DNA from: Mesorhizobium sp. B4-1-4
Lineage (GTDB): Bacteria; Pseudomonadota; Alphaproteobacteria; Rhizobiales; Rhizobiaceae
Length of the DNA: 64,000 nucleotides
NCBI RefSeq assembly: GCF_006439395.2
Contig: NZ_CP083950.1
Coordinates: 5,073,001 to 5,137,000 of the forward strand
Reading direction: 5' to 3'
Shown one piece after another: positions 1 through 9,730 of the stretch. Position numbers and translations under genes: made by a program. The notes below the pieces were generated by a model. The model had not been told where the DNA came from and did no database searches. It saw nothing but the letters and a program-made list of their open reading frames with translations. Position 1 is the stretch's first letter. Every line of letters starts with the position of its first letter.

Positions 1-1
1 A

Positions 2-1021
2 GTTGAGCCGGGTCGGGCCGATGACGCCGAGCGCGCCGACCACGCGGGCATCCTTGTCCCGGTAGGGTGCGACCACCAGCGATGAGCCCGACAGCGAAAA
101 CAGCTTGTTCTCCGAGCCGATGAAGATGCGTACGCCCGATCCCTGCTCGGCAAGGTCGAGCAGCTGAATCAATCCGTCCTGCGTCTCCATGTCCTCGAAC
201 AGATGCCGCAGCAGTTCGATGTCGGCCTGCGCGGTGACGTTTTCGAGCAGATTGGCGCGCCCGCGTACGATGAGCCGCGCCGGCAGGCCGCTTTCCGCGC
301 CCGCCCATACCGCCAGCCCTTTCTCGACGAGGTCCTGCGACAGCGTGTCGAGTGCGGCTCTCGTCTCTTCCTTGATGCGTGCGATCTCGCTGCGCGCCTC
401 GGCCAGCGTGCGGCCGCGAATATGCGCGTTGAGGAAATTCGAAGCCTCGTGCAGTTGCGAGACGGTGATGCCGGCGGGCAGATCGAGGACGCGGTTCTCG
501 ACGTCGCCATTCTGCGACACCAGCACGGCAAGCGCCTTGGTCGGCTCCAGCTGGATGAACTCGATATGCTTCAGCGCCACCTCGTTCTTCGCCGCCAGCA
601 CCAGGCCGGCACCGCGCGACATGCCCGACAGCATCTGGCTGGCCTCGGTCAGCATATGCTCCAGCGTCGCGCCCGAGCCGGAGGCCCGCACCTGCGCCTC
701 GATGGTGCGGCGCTCCTCGTCGGAGAGGTCGCCAAGCTCCATGAAGGCGTCGACGAAGAAGCGCAGGCCGGCCTGGGTCGGCAGCCGGCCGGCCGAGATG
801 TGCGGCGCGTAGATCAGCCCGAGATGTTCGAGGTCGCTCATCACATTACGGATGGTCGCCGGCGACAGCGAGGAGGGCAGGATGCGCGACAGGCTGCGCG
901 AGCCCACCGGCTCGCCGTCCCTGAGATAGGAATCGACGATGCGCCGGAAGATGTCGCGTGAGCGCATGTCAAGCGATTGAAGCGCAAGCGGCTGCGAACC
1001 GGGATCGATTGCCTTGGTCAT
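2..1021 (-). CDS. hrcA: HrcA heat-inducible transcription repressor (C-terminus cut by window edge)
   Basis: Reading the minus strand from an ATG at 1019-1021 gives an uninterrupted frame to the window edge (340 codons, no stop yet). HrcA represses groE/dnaK-type heat-shock genes through CIRCE operators. The N-terminal ~105 residues form the winged-helix DNA-binding domain, with the family motifs RDIFRRIVDSYL, GEPVGSRSL and LSPATIRNVMSDLE; the stretch HISAGRLPTQAGLRFFVD is also diagnostic. The start is supported by an excellent Shine-Dalgarno (AAGGAGGT, 1032-1039 in complement). It is divergent from rph, the classic alphaproteobacterial arrangement. I see no CIRCE inverted repeat in the 154-bp divergent region, so autoregulation is not evident here. 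Confidence 0.96.
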   Translation of the reverse strand, partial: MTKAIDPGSQPLALQSLDMRSRDIFRRIVDSYLRDGEPVGSRSLSRILPSSLSPATIRNVMSDLEHLGLIYAPHISAGRLPTQAGLRFFVDAFMELGDLSDEERRTIEAQVRASGSGATLEHMLTEASQMLSGMSRGAGLVLAAKNEVALKHIEFIQLEPTKALAVLVSQNGDVENRVLDLPAGITVSQLHEASNFLNAHIRGRTLAEARSEIARIKEETRAALDTLSQDLVEKGLAVWAGAESGLPARLIVRGRANLLENVTAQADIELLRHLFEDMETQDGLIQLLDLAEQGSGVRIFIGSENKLFSLSGSSLVVAPYRDKDARVVGALGVIGPTRLN

Positions 1022-1175
1022 TCGGCCGAAAACCTCCTTGCTGAGGATATAGACTTCGGCGCGGCGCGCGCAACCGGTGTCTGCGTCGGATCACCCGGAC
1101 CGTTTTCCTTTGCGCGCTGCCCCCCATGCGTCTAAAAGCCGGCCACGATTTCAAAACTGACAGAAAGCAGGCCGA

Positions 1176-1892
1176 ATGCGCCCCTCCAAACGCCAATTCG
1201 ACGAAATGCGCGCCATCTCCTTCGAGCGCGGCGTCTCCAAGCACGCCGAAGGCTCGTGCCTGGTGAAGTTCGGCGACACCCATGTCCTGTGCACGGCAAG
1301 CCTCGAGGAGAAGGTTCCCGGCTGGATGCGCAATTCCGGCAAGGGCTGGGTGACGGCCGAATATGGCATGCTGCCGCGCTCCACCGGCGAGCGCATGCGC
1401 CGCGAGGCCTCGGCCGGCAAGCAGGGTGGCCGCACGCTGGAGATCCAGCGCCTGATCGGCCGTTCATTGCGCGCAGTGGTCGATTTGCAGGCGCTGGGCG
1501 AACAGCAGATCACCGTCGACTGTGACGTCATCCAGGCCGATGGCGGCACCCGCACCGCCTCGATCACCGGCGGCTGGGTGGCGCTGTACGACTGCCTGCG
1601 CTGGATGGAAGCGCGGCAGATGGCCAGTGTCTCCAAGGTGCTGAAGGACCATGTCGCGGCGATTTCCTGCGGCATCCATGACGGCCAGCCGGTCATCGAC
1701 CTCGATTATCTCGAGGATTCCTCGGCCGGCACCGACGCCAATTTCGTCATGACCGGCAAGGGCGGCATCGTCGAGATACAGGGCACCGCCGAGGGCGAGC
1801 CCTTCTCCGAGGATCAGTTCGCCGCCCTGATGGGCCTGGCCAAGAAAGGTATTTCGCGGCTGGTGAGTTTACAGCAGATGGCGGTAGCGTAG
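1176..1892 (+). CDS. rph: Ribonuclease PH
   Basis: A 238-residue phosphorolytic 3'-5' exoribonuclease that trims the 3' ends of tRNA precursors. It is full length for the family. The N-terminus [12 protein letters not shown], the phosphate-binding region [17 protein letters not shown] and the acidic patch [19 protein letters not shown] are all typical. It is divergent from hrcA. It leads a likely operon with the VOC protein, rdgB and hemW, although a ~245-bp intergenic repeat separates it from the VOC gene. Confidence 0.98.
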   Translation: MRPSKRQFDEMRAISFERGVSKHAEGSCLVKFGDTHVLCTASLEEKVPGWMRNSGKGWVTAEYGMLPRSTGERMRREASAGKQGGRTLEIQRLIGRSLRAVVDLQALGEQQITVDCDVIQADGGTRTASITGGWVALYDCLRWMEARQMASVSKVLKDHVAAISCGIHDGQPVIDLDYLEDSSAGTDANFVMTGKGGIVEIQGTAEGEPFSEDQFAALMGLAKKGISRLVSLQQMAVA

Positions 1893-1908
1893 TTTTCAAA
1901 TGCCGAGC

Positions 1909-2153
1909 TTCACCCCCCTCTGCCCTGCCGGGCATCTCCCCCTCAAGGGGGGAGATCGGATGCCTGGTTTGCCTTCGCCAACTATCAATGGCGCAAGGGG
2001 TGCGGTGACGGTGAAACTGCTGATCTCCCCCCTTGCGGAGGGTGAGGAGTGGTCCGCGCAGCGGACGGGAAGCCAATTGCTTGGCTTTCCGAACGACAAA
2101 CTCCCGGAGCGACAGCGTAGGGCCGGGTCCGGCAGGCCAGAGGGGGGCGCCTC
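1909..2153. repeat. Intergenic RIME-like palindromic repeat
   Basis: About 245 bp between rph and the VOC gene whose two ends are imperfect inverted copies: CCCCCCTCTGCCCTGCCGGG on the left, and the complement of CCGGCAGGCCAGAGGGGG on the right. Inner arms carry GGGGGAGAT-type hairpins. Related elements occur at about 9815, 16754, 27020 and 29320/30685. It resembles the large rhizobial intergenic mosaic/palindromic elements; the family name is my inference. Confidence 0.8.
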
Positions 2154-2564
2154 GTGACACCCTCCGCGATCCTGGAATCGGCCCTCTACGTCGCCGATCT
2201 CACTGCCGCCGAAACCTTCTACACCGATATTCTCGGCCTTGACCTGCTCGGCAAGGTCGACGGCCGCCATCTCTTCTTCCGCTGCGGACCCGGCGTGCTG
2301 CTGATCTTCAACGCCGAGGCGACCAGAATCCCGCCCGCACCCGATGCCAAGCTGAAAGTGCCGCCGCACGGCACGGTCGGCGAAGGTCATCTCTGCTTCG
2401 CGGCAACCGCCGACGAGATCACCCGCTGGAGAGCGCATCTCGAGGCGAAAAACATCGCCATAGAAAGCGAATTCGAATGGCCGCAAGGTGGCCGTTCGAT
2501 CTATATACGCGACCCCTCGGGCAATTCGATCGAGTTCGCCGAGCCAAGAATCTGGGGCCTTTGA
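2154..2564 (+). CDS. VOC superfamily (glyoxalase/bleomycin-resistance-like) protein
   Basis: A 136-residue single-module vicinal-oxygen-chelate protein starting at GTG 2154, right at the edge of the repeat. The layout fits the beta-alpha-beta-beta-beta fold: [16 protein letters not shown] at the N-terminus, GEGHLCFA near residue 80, and the C-terminal motif [12 protein letters not shown]. Candidate metal ligands are the His of GEGHLCFA and the terminal Glu of SIEFAE. The substrate cannot be assigned. The stop overlaps the ATG of rdgB (TGATG), implying translational coupling. Confidence 0.9.
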   Translation: MTPSAILESALYVADLTAAETFYTDILGLDLLGKVDGRHLFFRCGPGVLLIFNAEATRIPPAPDAKLKVPPHGTVGEGHLCFAATADEITRWRAHLEAKNIAIESEFEWPQGGRSIYIRDPSGNSIEFAEPRIWGL

Positions 2565-3226
2565 TGCATTCGCCGACCGTTCATACGCTTGATGGGAAGA
2601 AGATCGTCGTCGCCAGCCACAATGCCGGCAAGCTGCGCGAATTCGCCGACCTGATGGGGCCGTTCGGCTTCGAAGCGAAATCGGCCAAGGATTATGGCTT
2701 GCCGGAACCTGACGAAACCGGCACCACCTTCGAGGAGAACGCCTACATCAAGGCGCTGGCCGCCGCAAAGGCGACCGGCCTGCCAGCGCTGTCGGACGAT
2801 TCCGGCCTGTGCGTCGACGCGCTCGACGGCGCGCCCGGCGTCTACACCGCCAACTGGGCCGAAACCCCTGAGGGAACGCGCGATTTCGCCATGGCCATGC
2901 AGCGCACGGAAGTGGCATTGCAGGAAGTCGGCGCGGCCGAGCCGTCGCGGCGAACGGGCCGCTTCGTCGCCGTCATTTGTCTGGCCTTTCCTGATGGCGA
3001 GGCGGAATATTATCGCGGCGAGGTGGAAGGCACGCTGGTCTGGCCGCCGCGCGGCGGGCTCGGCTTCGGCTATGATCCGGTGTTCCTGCCCGATGGCTTC
3101 GAAAAGACCTTTGGCGAGATGAGCGCCGAGGAAAAACACGGCTGGAAGCCCGGCCAGGCGACCGCTTTGTCACACCGCGCCCGCGCTTTCCAGAAATTCG
3201 CCCGCGCCAGGCTGGGCGCGCAATGA
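2564..3226 (+). CDS. rdgB: RdgB/HAM1 family dITP/XTP pyrophosphatase
   Basis: A 220-residue house-cleaning NTP pyrophosphatase that hydrolyses dITP, ITP and XTP to monophosphates and so keeps deaminated purines out of DNA and RNA. Motifs: [13 protein letters not shown] at the N-terminus, [40 protein letters not shown] and the C-terminal [12 protein letters not shown] chose ATG 2564, which overlaps the previous stop, although the frame is open further upstream. Its own stop overlaps the hemW start (ATGA). Confidence 0.97.
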   Translation: MHSPTVHTLDGKKIVVASHNAGKLREFADLMGPFGFEAKSAKDYGLPEPDETGTTFEENAYIKALAAAKATGLPALSDDSGLCVDALDGAPGVYTANWAETPEGTRDFAMAMQRTEVALQEVGAAEPSRRTGRFVAVICLAFPDGEAEYYRGEVEGTLVWPPRGGLGFGYDPVFLPDGFEKTFGEMSAEEKHGWKPGQATALSHRARAFQKFARARLGAQ

Positions 3227-4401
3227 TTGGGACCGGCATGAGCATGGCGCTCGACCGGACGCCCGGTTTCGGCGTTTATGTCCACTGGCCGTTCTGCGCG
3301 GCCAAATGCCCGTATTGCGACTTCAACAGCCATGTCCGCCACCAGCCGGTGGACCAGGAGCGCTTTGCCGACGCATTCGAGGCGGAACTGGCAACGATGC
3401 GCCAGCGCACCGGCTCGCGCGAGGTGACCAGCATCTTCCTCGGCGGTGGCACGCCGTCGCTGATGAAACCCGAAACGGTGGCCAGGGTTCTGGACGCGGT
3501 GGCGAAGAACTGGACGGTGCCGGATGGCATCGAGGTGACGCTGGAAGCCAATCCGTCCTCGGTCGAGGCCGAGCGGTTCCGCGGCTATCGCGCGGCCGGC
3601 GTCAATCGCGTCTCGCTCGGCGTGCAGGCGCTGAACGACAAGGATTTGCGTTTCCTCGGCCGCCTGCACAATGTCGAGGAAGCGCTGCATGCGATCGGCC
3701 TGGCGCGCGAGATCTTTCCGCGCCTGTCCTTCGACCTGATCTATGCCCGGCCCGGCCAGACACCTGAGGCTTGGGCATCCGAGCTCGAACAGGCGATCGG
3801 CCATGCCGCCGACCATCTGTCGCTCTATCAATTGACCATCGAGGAAGGCACGCCGTTCTATGCGCTGCATGCGGCGAAGAAATTCATCATTCCCGACAAC
3901 GACCATGCCGCCGATCTCTACGCATTGACGCAGGAGATCACCACGGCGCATGGCTTGCCGGCCTACGAGATTTCCAACCACGCCCGGCCGGGCGCCGAAA
4001 GCCGGCACAATCTGACCTACTGGCGCTACGGCGAATATGTCGGCGTCGGCCCCGGCGCGCATGGCCGCTTCGTCGAGAATGGCCATCGGGTGGTGACCAT
4101 CGCCGAAAAGATGCCGGAGACCTGGGCCAATCTGGTCGAGGCCAAGGGCCATGGCGTCACCGGCGGCGAGATCCTGACGCGCTCGGAAGAGGCCGACGAA
4201 TTCCTGCTGATGGGGCTGAGGCTGGCCGAGGGCATCGACCTGTCGCGCTACGAGGCTTTTTCCGGACGCGGCCTGTCGAGCGCGCGGCTGTCGGTGCTGC
4301 AGGGCGAAGGGCTGGTGGCGCCGATCGGCAATGCCCGCCTGCGCGCCACGCCGGCCGGCATGATCGTGCTGGATGCCGTGGTGGCGGATCTGGCGCGGTA
4401 G
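3223..4401 (+). CDS. hemW: HemW radical SAM heme chaperone (coproporphyrinogen-oxidase-like)
   Basis: A 392-residue radical SAM protein. The cluster motif is CAAKCPYC (CX3CX2C) near residue 24, followed by GGGTPS and the HemN/HemW signatures [14 protein letters not shown] and [10 protein letters not shown]. The cysteine after CX3CX2C that typifies true HemN is absent (CDFNS follows), which favours the HemW branch; HemW is thought to deliver heme to target proteins. The start overlaps rdgB by four bases (ATGA); internal ATGs at codons 6 and 8 are alternatives. Confidence 0.94.
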   Translation: MIGTGMSMALDRTPGFGVYVHWPFCAAKCPYCDFNSHVRHQPVDQERFADAFEAELATMRQRTGSREVTSIFLGGGTPSLMKPETVARVLDAVAKNWTVPDGIEVTLEANPSSVEAERFRGYRAAGVNRVSLGVQALNDKDLRFLGRLHNVEEALHAIGLAREIFPRLSFDLIYARPGQTPEAWASELEQAIGHAADHLSLYQLTIEEGTPFYALHAAKKFIIPDNDHAADLYALTQEITTAHGLPAYEISNHARPGAESRHNLTYWRYGEYVGVGPGAHGRFVENGHRVVTIAEKMPETWANLVEAKGHGVTGGEILTRSEEADEFLLMGLRLAEGIDLSRYEAFSGRGLSSARLSVLQGEGLVAPIGNARLRATPAGMIVLDAVVADLAR

Positions 4402-4450
4402 AGCATGATCCCCGAAAGTGGGAACCGGTTTTCGGACAAGATCATGCTTC
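4402..4450. repeat. Short palindromic intergenic repeat (GATCATG...CATGATC type)
   Basis: The sequence GAGCATGATCCCCGAAAGTG, followed by its near-inverse ending GACAAGATCATGC, forms a 45-nt imperfect palindrome between hemW and the phosphatase gene. Related short elements lie near 10828, 19781 and 61507. It could act as a hairpin terminator, but it has no clear T-tract. Confidence 0.7.
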
Positions 4451-4463
4451 AGAGAATGTCCCG

Positions 4464-4787
4464 GTGAAGAACGTCCTCTTCGTCTGCAGCCAAAATCGCC
4501 TGCGCAGCCCAACCGCCGAGCAGGTGTTTTCCAAGCGCAGGGATATCGAGGTTGAGTCGGCAGGCACCAATCATGATGCCCATACGCCGCTGACGCATGA
4601 ACTCGTCGCCTGGGCCGATATCATCTTCGTCATGGAAAAGGCGCACCGCGCCAAGTTGCAGAAGAAATTCAAGTCCAGCCTGAAGAAGGCCAGGGTCATC
4701 TGCCTCGACATCCCGGACAACTATGAATTCATGGATCCGGAGCTGGTGCGGATTCTGGAGGGCAAGGTGCCGCGGTATCTCGGCTGA
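4464..4787 (+). CDS. Short low-molecular-weight protein tyrosine phosphatase-like protein
   Basis: A 107-residue protein starting at GTG 4464 with the P-loop CSQNRLRS (CX5R[S/T]) directly after the first beta strand (VKNVLFVC). It is clearly shorter than the ~150 residues of classical low-molecular-weight phosphatases and matches the compact predicted phosphatase group (COG4551 type, from memory). The C-terminus has DIPDNYEFMDPELV, where the Asp of IPDNY or MDPE may supply the general acid. The substrate is unknown. No in-frame ATG lies close upstream, and the start follows directly on the palindromic repeat. Confidence 0.85.
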   Translation: MKNVLFVCSQNRLRSPTAEQVFSKRRDIEVESAGTNHDAHTPLTHELVAWADIIFVMEKAHRAKLQKKFKSSLKKARVICLDIPDNYEFMDPELVRILEGKVPRYLG

Positions 4788-4816
4788 AGAAATGGGGCGG
4801 CCGATCATAGGTGCCT

Positions 4817-4978
4817 TCGTCATCCTCGGGCTTGACCCGAGGATCCATGCCGCGACCCTTGTCGAGGGATGCGACGGGCCAGATTTCTGCACCGTTGCAA
4901 CGCATTGATGTCATGGCATGGATCCTGGGGTCTGTGCCGCGTCGCTGCGCTCCTTGCTTCGCCCTTGGATGACGAAGT
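4817..4978. repeat. Intergenic inverted repeat of the 'CTTGACCCGAGGATCCATG' type
   Basis: CGTCATCCTCGGGCTTGACC and GAGGATCCATGCC on the left are mirrored by GGCATGGATCCTGGGGTC and TGGATGACGAAG on the right, with about 60 bp between. This inverted element fills the space after the phosphatase gene. A related fragment ending ACCCGAGGATGACC lies at about 6846-6910. Confidence 0.7.
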
Positions 4979-5020
4979 TAGGCGGTCTTCGCGCTCCCCC
5001 GCGAAGATTATTCAAGCGTC

Positions 5021-5131
5021 GTGCTTGTGGCGGTGTTTGGCGCGGTCTTTTTCGGCGTGCGACCCACCAGGGCGAACCGGCTTGGCGTCGGCCTTGTCGC
5101 GGCGGGCGCGGTGCTGGTCGCCTATCGGATG
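5021..5131 (+). pseudogene. Possible C-terminal remnant of an EamA/DMT-family transporter
   Basis: About 37 codons read LVAVFGAVFFGVRPTRANR followed by LGVGLVAAGAVLVAYR. This resembles the last two transmembrane helices of drug/metabolite (EamA) transporters, in which a short helix and GE-R/P-T loop precede LGxxLixxGavLv. Nothing upstream continues the match, so if real it is a decayed remnant. The rest of 4979-5207 shows no other convincing gene. Confidence 0.3.
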
Positions 5132-5207
5132 CGGGGGCACGCCTTCTCTGGCGCTTTTCGTTTCAAGACGGGTGATGAAAATATCGAAGCGATTGGGCAT
5201 CGTTCGG

Positions 5208-5393
5208 TCAGTGCTCCGTCGTGCTGTCTGGTTTGTCGTTGGAAAGCCTGACGTCTGCGGGCAAGGCCCTGGCGGCCCGCTTGCTCAGGCTGGCTTCGTC
5301 TTCGGCAGGCAGGCGCTTGTCCCTGGTCCGGGAGGCGCTGTTGCGGCCGGCATAGTAGGGCGCGAAAGCGTCCTGTATCGTCAGGCTTTCCAT
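5208..5393 (-). CDS. Small hypothetical protein (61 aa)
   Basis: A 61-residue, hydrophilic, charged protein beginning MESLTIQDAFAPYYAGRNSA. I do not recognise it. The case for a real gene is a strong Shine-Dalgarno in complement (GGGAGGA, about 5 nt before the ATG at 5393) and a plausible residue composition. It is divergent from rsmI. It has no membrane segment or signal peptide. The 170 bp between it and rsmI should hold both promoters. Confidence 0.5.
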   Translation of the reverse strand: MESLTIQDAFAPYYAGRNSASRTRDKRLPAEDEASLSKRAARALPADVRLSNDKPDSTTEH

Positions 5394-5562
5394 CCTGTCC
5401 TCCCTAGGGAATCAGGGGCTAAATCCGCCAAATCCGGTTTCGTTCCCTACTGTGGCGAAGGAATGGCGGCTACCTTACATCGACGTGAGTTTTGCAAGCC
5501 CGGGCCAGCCATGCCAAATATGATTTTGGCAGGCCAAACAGGGCTGAACGGAGACGGCATCA

Positions 5563-6468
5563 TTGATTGGCGAGACGGGCAAGCGCAGCTATGTGGTCGG
5601 GCAGACCGAGATCGCGGCCCGTCCGCTCGAGCCGGCGCTCTATCTGGTGGCGACGCCGATCGGCAACCTCGCAGACATCACGTTGCGCGCGCTGGAGACG
5701 CTGGCCGGTGCCGACATCGTCGCTTGCGAGGACACGCGGGTGTCGCGTGTGCTGCTCGACCGGTACGGCATTCGCCGGCGCACCACCGCCTATCACGAGC
5801 ACAATGCCGGCGAGGCCGGGTCGAAGCTGATCGCGGCCCTTGAGAACGGCCAGAGCGTTGCGCTGATTTCCGACGCCGGCACGCCGCTCGTCTCCGATCC
5901 CGGTTACCGGCTGGTCGGCGAGGCGCTCGACCACGGCATCCGCGTCGTGCCGATCCCCGGCCCGTCGGCGCCGCTTGCGGCACTCACGGCGTCGGGCTTG
6001 CCATCGGATGCCTTCCTGTTCGCCGGTTTCCTGCCGGTCAAGACCGGGCAGCGGCTGGCGCGGCTGGAGGCGCTGAAGGCGGTGCCGGCGACGTTGATCT
6101 TCTTCGAATCGCCGCGCCGGCTGGCCGAGTCTCTCGGCGCCATGGCCGAAGCCCTTGGCGGCGAACGCAAAGCCGCGATCGGCCGTGAATTGACCAAGAC
6201 TTTCGAGGAAATGCGCATCGGCACGCTCAGGGTGTTGGCCGATCACTACGCGGCGGCCGACACGCCGAAAGGCGAGATCGTCGTCTGCGTCGGCGCCGCC
6301 GAGGCCAAGGCCGACGAGCCCGAGGACATCGACCGCCTGCTGCTCTCGCTCGCCGCCGAAATGCCAGCCTCAAAGGCCGCGGCGGAAGCCGCGAAGATGA
6401 CCGGCGGCCAGAAACAGGTGCTCTACCGGCGGCTGCTGGAGCTTAGGGATGTCCACGCTGATGGCTGA
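5563..6468 (+). CDS. rsmI: 16S rRNA (cytidine(1402)-2'-O)-methyltransferase
   Basis: A 301-residue tetrapyrrole-methylase-fold enzyme that 2'-O-methylates C1402 in the ribosomal P site. Motifs: [56 protein letters not shown] and [12 protein letters not shown]. It is full length. The best start is TTG 5563, with a purine-rich GGAGACGG upstream. It overlaps yraN by 20 bp, the usual rsmI-yraN pairing. In many alphaproteobacteria gshB follows nearby, but here gshB lies about 43 kb away. Confidence 0.97.
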   Translation: MIGETGKRSYVVGQTEIAARPLEPALYLVATPIGNLADITLRALETLAGADIVACEDTRVSRVLLDRYGIRRRTTAYHEHNAGEAGSKLIAALENGQSVALISDAGTPLVSDPGYRLVGEALDHGIRVVPIPGPSAPLAALTASGLPSDAFLFAGFLPVKTGQRLARLEALKAVPATLIFFESPRRLAESLGAMAEALGGERKAAIGRELTKTFEEMRIGTLRVLADHYAAADTPKGEIVVCVGAAEAKADEPEDIDRLLLSLAAEMPASKAAAEAAKMTGGQKQVLYRRLLELRDVHADG

Positions 6469-6838
6469 GCGCCCGAGCGCCAGCCGCCAGAAAGCCTATC
6501 GGCGCGGCCATCGCGGCGAATGGCTGGCCGCGATTGCGTTGATCATGAAGGGCTACAGGATCCTGGCGCGCCGCCACCGTACCCGCTTCGGCGAGATCGA
6601 CCTGATCGCGCGGCGTGGCGACCTGGTGCTGTTCGTCGAAGTCAAGGCGCGCCGCACGCTGATGGAAGCCATGGAGGCGATCGGCCACGAATCCGAGCGC
6701 CGCATCGAGGCGGCGGCCGACATCTGGCTGTCGCGCCAATTCGATTATGGGAAGCTGTCGATGCGCTTCGACATGGTCGCGGTGCTGCCTTGGCGCTGGC
6801 CGGTGCATGTCGAGAACGCGTTTTATGGGCGGAACTGA
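6449..6838 (+). CDS. yraN: YraN/UPF0102 family predicted endonuclease-fold protein
   Basis: A 129-residue UPF0102 protein with the restriction-endonuclease-like core: [14 protein letters not shown] at the N-terminus, then [22 protein letters not shown] containing the E-x-D...E-V-K catalytic-type motif. The biochemical role is unsettled. It overlaps the 3' end of rsmI and is probably translated with it. Confidence 0.93.
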   Translation: MSTLMAERPSASRQKAYRRGHRGEWLAAIALIMKGYRILARRHRTRFGEIDLIARRGDLVLFVEVKARRTLMEAMEAIGHESERRIEAAADIWLSRQFDYGKLSMRFDMVAVLPWRWPVHVENAFYGRN

Positions 6839-6934
6839 GGGGCCATTCCAGGTTCGTCGTCCACGGGCGGAGCAGGAGCGGAGCGACGTCGCGGAGACCC
6901 GAGGATGACCAAGGCGGAGGGTGCGGATCGCTCC

Positions 6935-7741
6935 TCACCCCCAGATCATCAACGCCACCAGCCCGACAATACCGACAACCAGCCGCCACCAGCCGAACAG
7001 CGAGTAACCGTTGCGCGAGACGTAATCGAGCAGGAAGCGGACCACGAACAGCGCCGTGACGAAGGCGGCCACGAAGCCGATGGCGATGATCGGCAAGTCG
7101 GCTGACGACAGCACGTTGCGGTTCTTGAACAGGTCGAAGGCGAAGGCGCCGACCATGGTCGGGATGGCGAGGAAGAAGGAGAATTCCGCGGCCGCGCGCT
7201 TGTCGACGCCCAGGAGCAGCGCGCCGACGATGGTCGAGCCCGAGCGCGACGTGCCGGGGATCAGCGACAGGCACTGGAACAGGCCGATCTGCAGATAAAG
7301 CCGGGTCGGGAAGCGTTCGACGTCGCGATAGACCGGTTTGAGGTTCATGCGGTCGACGGCCAAAAGGATGACGCCGCCGATGATCAGCATGATGCAGATC
7401 AGCCTGGGCGATTCGAACAGCACCGTCTTGATGAAGTCATGCGCCAGCGCGCCGATGATCGCCGCCGGCAGGAAGGCGATGAGGATGCCGATGACGAAAT
7501 GCCGCGTCAGCCGGTCATGCGGCAGGTCGAGCAGCATTTGCCACAGCCGCCGGAAATAGACGCTGAGGATGGCCAGGATGGCGCCGAGCTGGATGAGGAT
7601 CTCGAAGGCCTTGCCGGTCGACTGGAAGCCAAGGAAATGGCCCGCAAGCAGGAGATGGCCTGTCGAGGACACCGGAATGAACTCGGTCAGCCCCTCCAGC
7701 AGGCCGAGCAGCAGGGCTTCGACGACGGTCTGGCTTTCCAT
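6935..7741 (-). CDS. uppP: Undecaprenyl-diphosphatase UppP/BacA
   Basis: A 268-residue polytopic inner-membrane enzyme that dephosphorylates undecaprenyl pyrophosphate to recycle the lipid carrier of peptidoglycan and polysaccharide synthesis; it can confer bacitracin resistance. Signatures: [17 protein letters not shown] near residue 16 and PGTSRSGST near residue 170, with about seven or eight hydrophobic helices. I chose ATG 7741 because GAGGTGGA lies just before it; the frame extends 27 codons further upstream without a good RBS. Confidence 0.97.
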   Translation of the reverse strand: MESQTVVEALLLGLLEGLTEFIPVSSTGHLLLAGHFLGFQSTGKAFEILIQLGAILAILSVYFRRLWQMLLDLPHDRLTRHFVIGILIAFLPAAIIGALAHDFIKTVLFESPRLICIMLIIGGVILLAVDRMNLKPVYRDVERFPTRLYLQIGLFQCLSLIPGTSRSGSTIVGALLLGVDKRAAAEFSFFLAIPTMVGAFAFDLFKNRNVLSSADLPIIAIGFVAAFVTALFVVRFLLDYVSRNGYSLFGWWRLVVGIVGLVALMIWG

Positions 7742-7902
7742 TTCCACCTCGGCATTAGGAAGACGGCGAGAGAACAGGGCTTGCTTGTCATGGCGCCGAA
7801 GTCCCCCTATAGGTCGCAGCACCGTGACGGCCCGAATTGCGGGCCGCCAAGACTTACCGGCGCAGCCGGCGATTCGCCAGTGCGCCCTATCATCGCGGAA
7901 CC

Positions 7903-8595
7903 ATGCTGACGCTTTTCCACCATCCCATGTTCGCCACCTGCCGCTTCGTCCGCCTCGCCTTCGGCGAGTATGGCGAGGAATTGGCGCTGATCGAGGAAAA
8001 GCCGTGGACGCGGCGCAAGGAGTTTTTGGCGCTTAACCCGGCCGGCACGCTGCCGATCCTGCTGGCCGAAGGCGACGTGCCGATCGTCGGCGCGACGGTG
8101 ATCTCGGAATATCTCGACGAGACGCGCGGCGTGCTCAAGCGCGACAAGCGGCTGTTCGCCGAGGACCCGATGCAGCGCGCCGAAATCCGCCGGCTGATCG
8201 ACTGGTACTTGAACAAGGCCGAAAGCGAGATCACACGGCATCTGGTGCGCGAACGCGTGCTGAAGCCGATCATGCCGGAAACGGCGGGCGGCGGGTCGCC
8301 GGATTCGGGCGCGATCCGTGCGGCGCGCGCCAACATCCGCCAGCACATGAAATACACCAACTGGCTGGCCGGCACCCGCCATTGGCTGGCCGGTGGCCGG
8401 GTCACCTATGCCGATCTCGCGGCGGCCGCGACGCTTTCGGTGCTCGACTATCTCGGCGAGATCGACTGGCGCGAACACGCCGCGGCGCGCGAATGGTATA
8501 CGCGGGTGAAGTCGCGGCCCTCCTTCCGGCCGCTGTTGACCGACCGTGTGCGCGGCCTGTCGCCGGTGTCGCATTATGCGGACCTCGATTTCTAG
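7903..8595 (+). CDS. fzlA: Glutathione S-transferase-fold protein, probable FtsZ-binding FzlA
   Basis: A 230-residue protein with an N-terminal thioredoxin-like domain ([40 protein letters not shown]) and an all-helical C-terminal domain. The motif E(E/R)PW.R...FLALNP and the neighbourhood (directly before queG) match alphaproteobacterial FzlA, which binds FtsZ and regulates constriction in Caulobacter. An ordinary GST is the alternative; the fold is certain, the FzlA assignment less so. It overlaps queG by 20 bp. Confidence 0.85.
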   Translation: MLTLFHHPMFATCRFVRLAFGEYGEELALIEEKPWTRRKEFLALNPAGTLPILLAEGDVPIVGATVISEYLDETRGVLKRDKRLFAEDPMQRAEIRRLIDWYLNKAESEITRHLVRERVLKPIMPETAGGGSPDSGAIRAARANIRQHMKYTNWLAGTRHWLAGGRVTYADLAAAATLSVLDYLGEIDWREHAAAREWYTRVKSRPSFRPLLTDRVRGLSPVSHYADLDF

Positions 8596-9730
8596 GAAAG
8601 AACCCCTGCGCGCGCTGATCGACCGCGAGGCGCATCGCGCCGGCTTCGATGCCGTCGCGGTCACCACCCCAAATGCCATCCCGCTGGCACCGGCGCGGCT
8701 GGCCGAATTCGTCGCGAACGGTTTTCACGGCTCGATGGGCTGGATCGCCGAGACTTTGCAACGGCGCAGCGAGCCTTCGACGCTTTGGCCCGAAGTGCGC
8801 TCGATCGTCGTGCTGGCGATGAATTACGGCCCCGACCTTGATCCGCGCGACGTGCTGGCCAAGCGCGACCGCGGCGCCATCTCCGTCTATGCCAGGAACC
8901 GCGACTATCACGAGGTGATGAAGGGCCGGCTGAAGGAGATCGCCGCCAAGATCGTGGCGCGCGCCGGCGGCGACGTGAAGGTCTTCGTCGACACCGCACC
9001 GGTCATGGAAAAGCCGCTGGCTGAGGCCGCTGGGCTCGGCTGGCAAGGCAAGCATACCAACCTGGTCAGCCGCGAACACGGCTCCTGGCTGTTCCTCGGC
9101 ACCATCTTCACCACGGCCGAACTCGCACCGGACCGGGCCGAGATCGACCACTGCGGCTCCTGCCGCGCCTGCCTGGATGCCTGCCCGACCAACGCCTTCC
9201 CCGCGCCCTACCGGCTCGATGCGCGGCGCTGCATCTCCTACCTCACCATCGAGAACAAGGGGCCGATCCCGCATGAATTCCGCGAGGCGATCGGCAACCG
9301 CATCTATGGCTGCGACGATTGCCTCGCGGCATGCCCGTGGAACAAGTTCGCCCGCGCGGCTTCGGAGGCCAAGCTCGCCGCACGCGATGATCTGCGCGAG
9401 CCGCCGCTCTCCGAACTGCTCGAACTGGACGACGCGGCCTTCCGCGTCGTCTTCTCGGGCTCGCCGATAAAGCGCATCGGCCGCGACCGTTTTGTCCGCA
9501 ACGTGCTGATCGCCGCCGGCAATTCCGGCGAGGCCGCACTTGCCGACCCCGTGCGCGCACTGCTCGGCGATCTTTCGCCCCTGGTGCGGGGCGCGGCAAT
9601 TTGGGCGCTGGCGCGGCTTGTGTCCGAGGCCGAGTATTCGCAGCGGGCCGCGACCGGCCTAAAGACCGAAAGCGATGGCGCCGTGCGCGACGAATGGCGT
9701 CTGGCGCGGCCGGACAGGACGCAGGCATGA
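8576..9730 (+). CDS. queG: Epoxyqueuosine reductase
   Basis: A 384-residue cobalamin-dependent iron-sulfur enzyme that reduces epoxyqueuosine to queuosine at the wobble base of GUN tRNAs. The two 4Fe-4S motifs are visible: [16 protein letters not shown] near residue 193 and [14 protein letters not shown] near residue 243. The N-terminal region contains [17 protein letters not shown] and [12 protein letters not shown]. It overlaps both neighbours, fzlA-like upstream and the epimerase downstream (ATGA), suggesting co-translation. Confidence 0.97.
   Translation: MRTSISRKEPLRALIDREAHRAGFDAVAVTTPNAIPLAPARLAEFVANGFHGSMGWIAETLQRRSEPSTLWPEVRSIVVLAMNYGPDLDPRDVLAKRDRGAISVYARNRDYHEVMKGRLKEIAAKIVARAGGDVKVFVDTAPVMEKPLAEAAGLGWQGKHTNLVSREHGSWLFLGTIFTTAELAPDRAEIDHCGSCRACLDACPTNAFPAPYRLDARRCISYLTIENKGPIPHEFREAIGNRIYGCDDCLAACPWNKFARAASEAKLAARDDLREPPLSELLELDDAAFRVVFSGSPIKRIGRDRFVRNVLIAAGNSGEAALADPVRALLGDLSPLVRGAAIWALARLVSEAEYSQRAATGLKTESDGAVRDEWRLARPDRTQA

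Noticed and set aside
1022-1175. CIRCE operator expected near hrcA
   Set aside because: I looked for TTAGCACTC and GAGTGCTAA halves in the hrcA-rph gap and found none.
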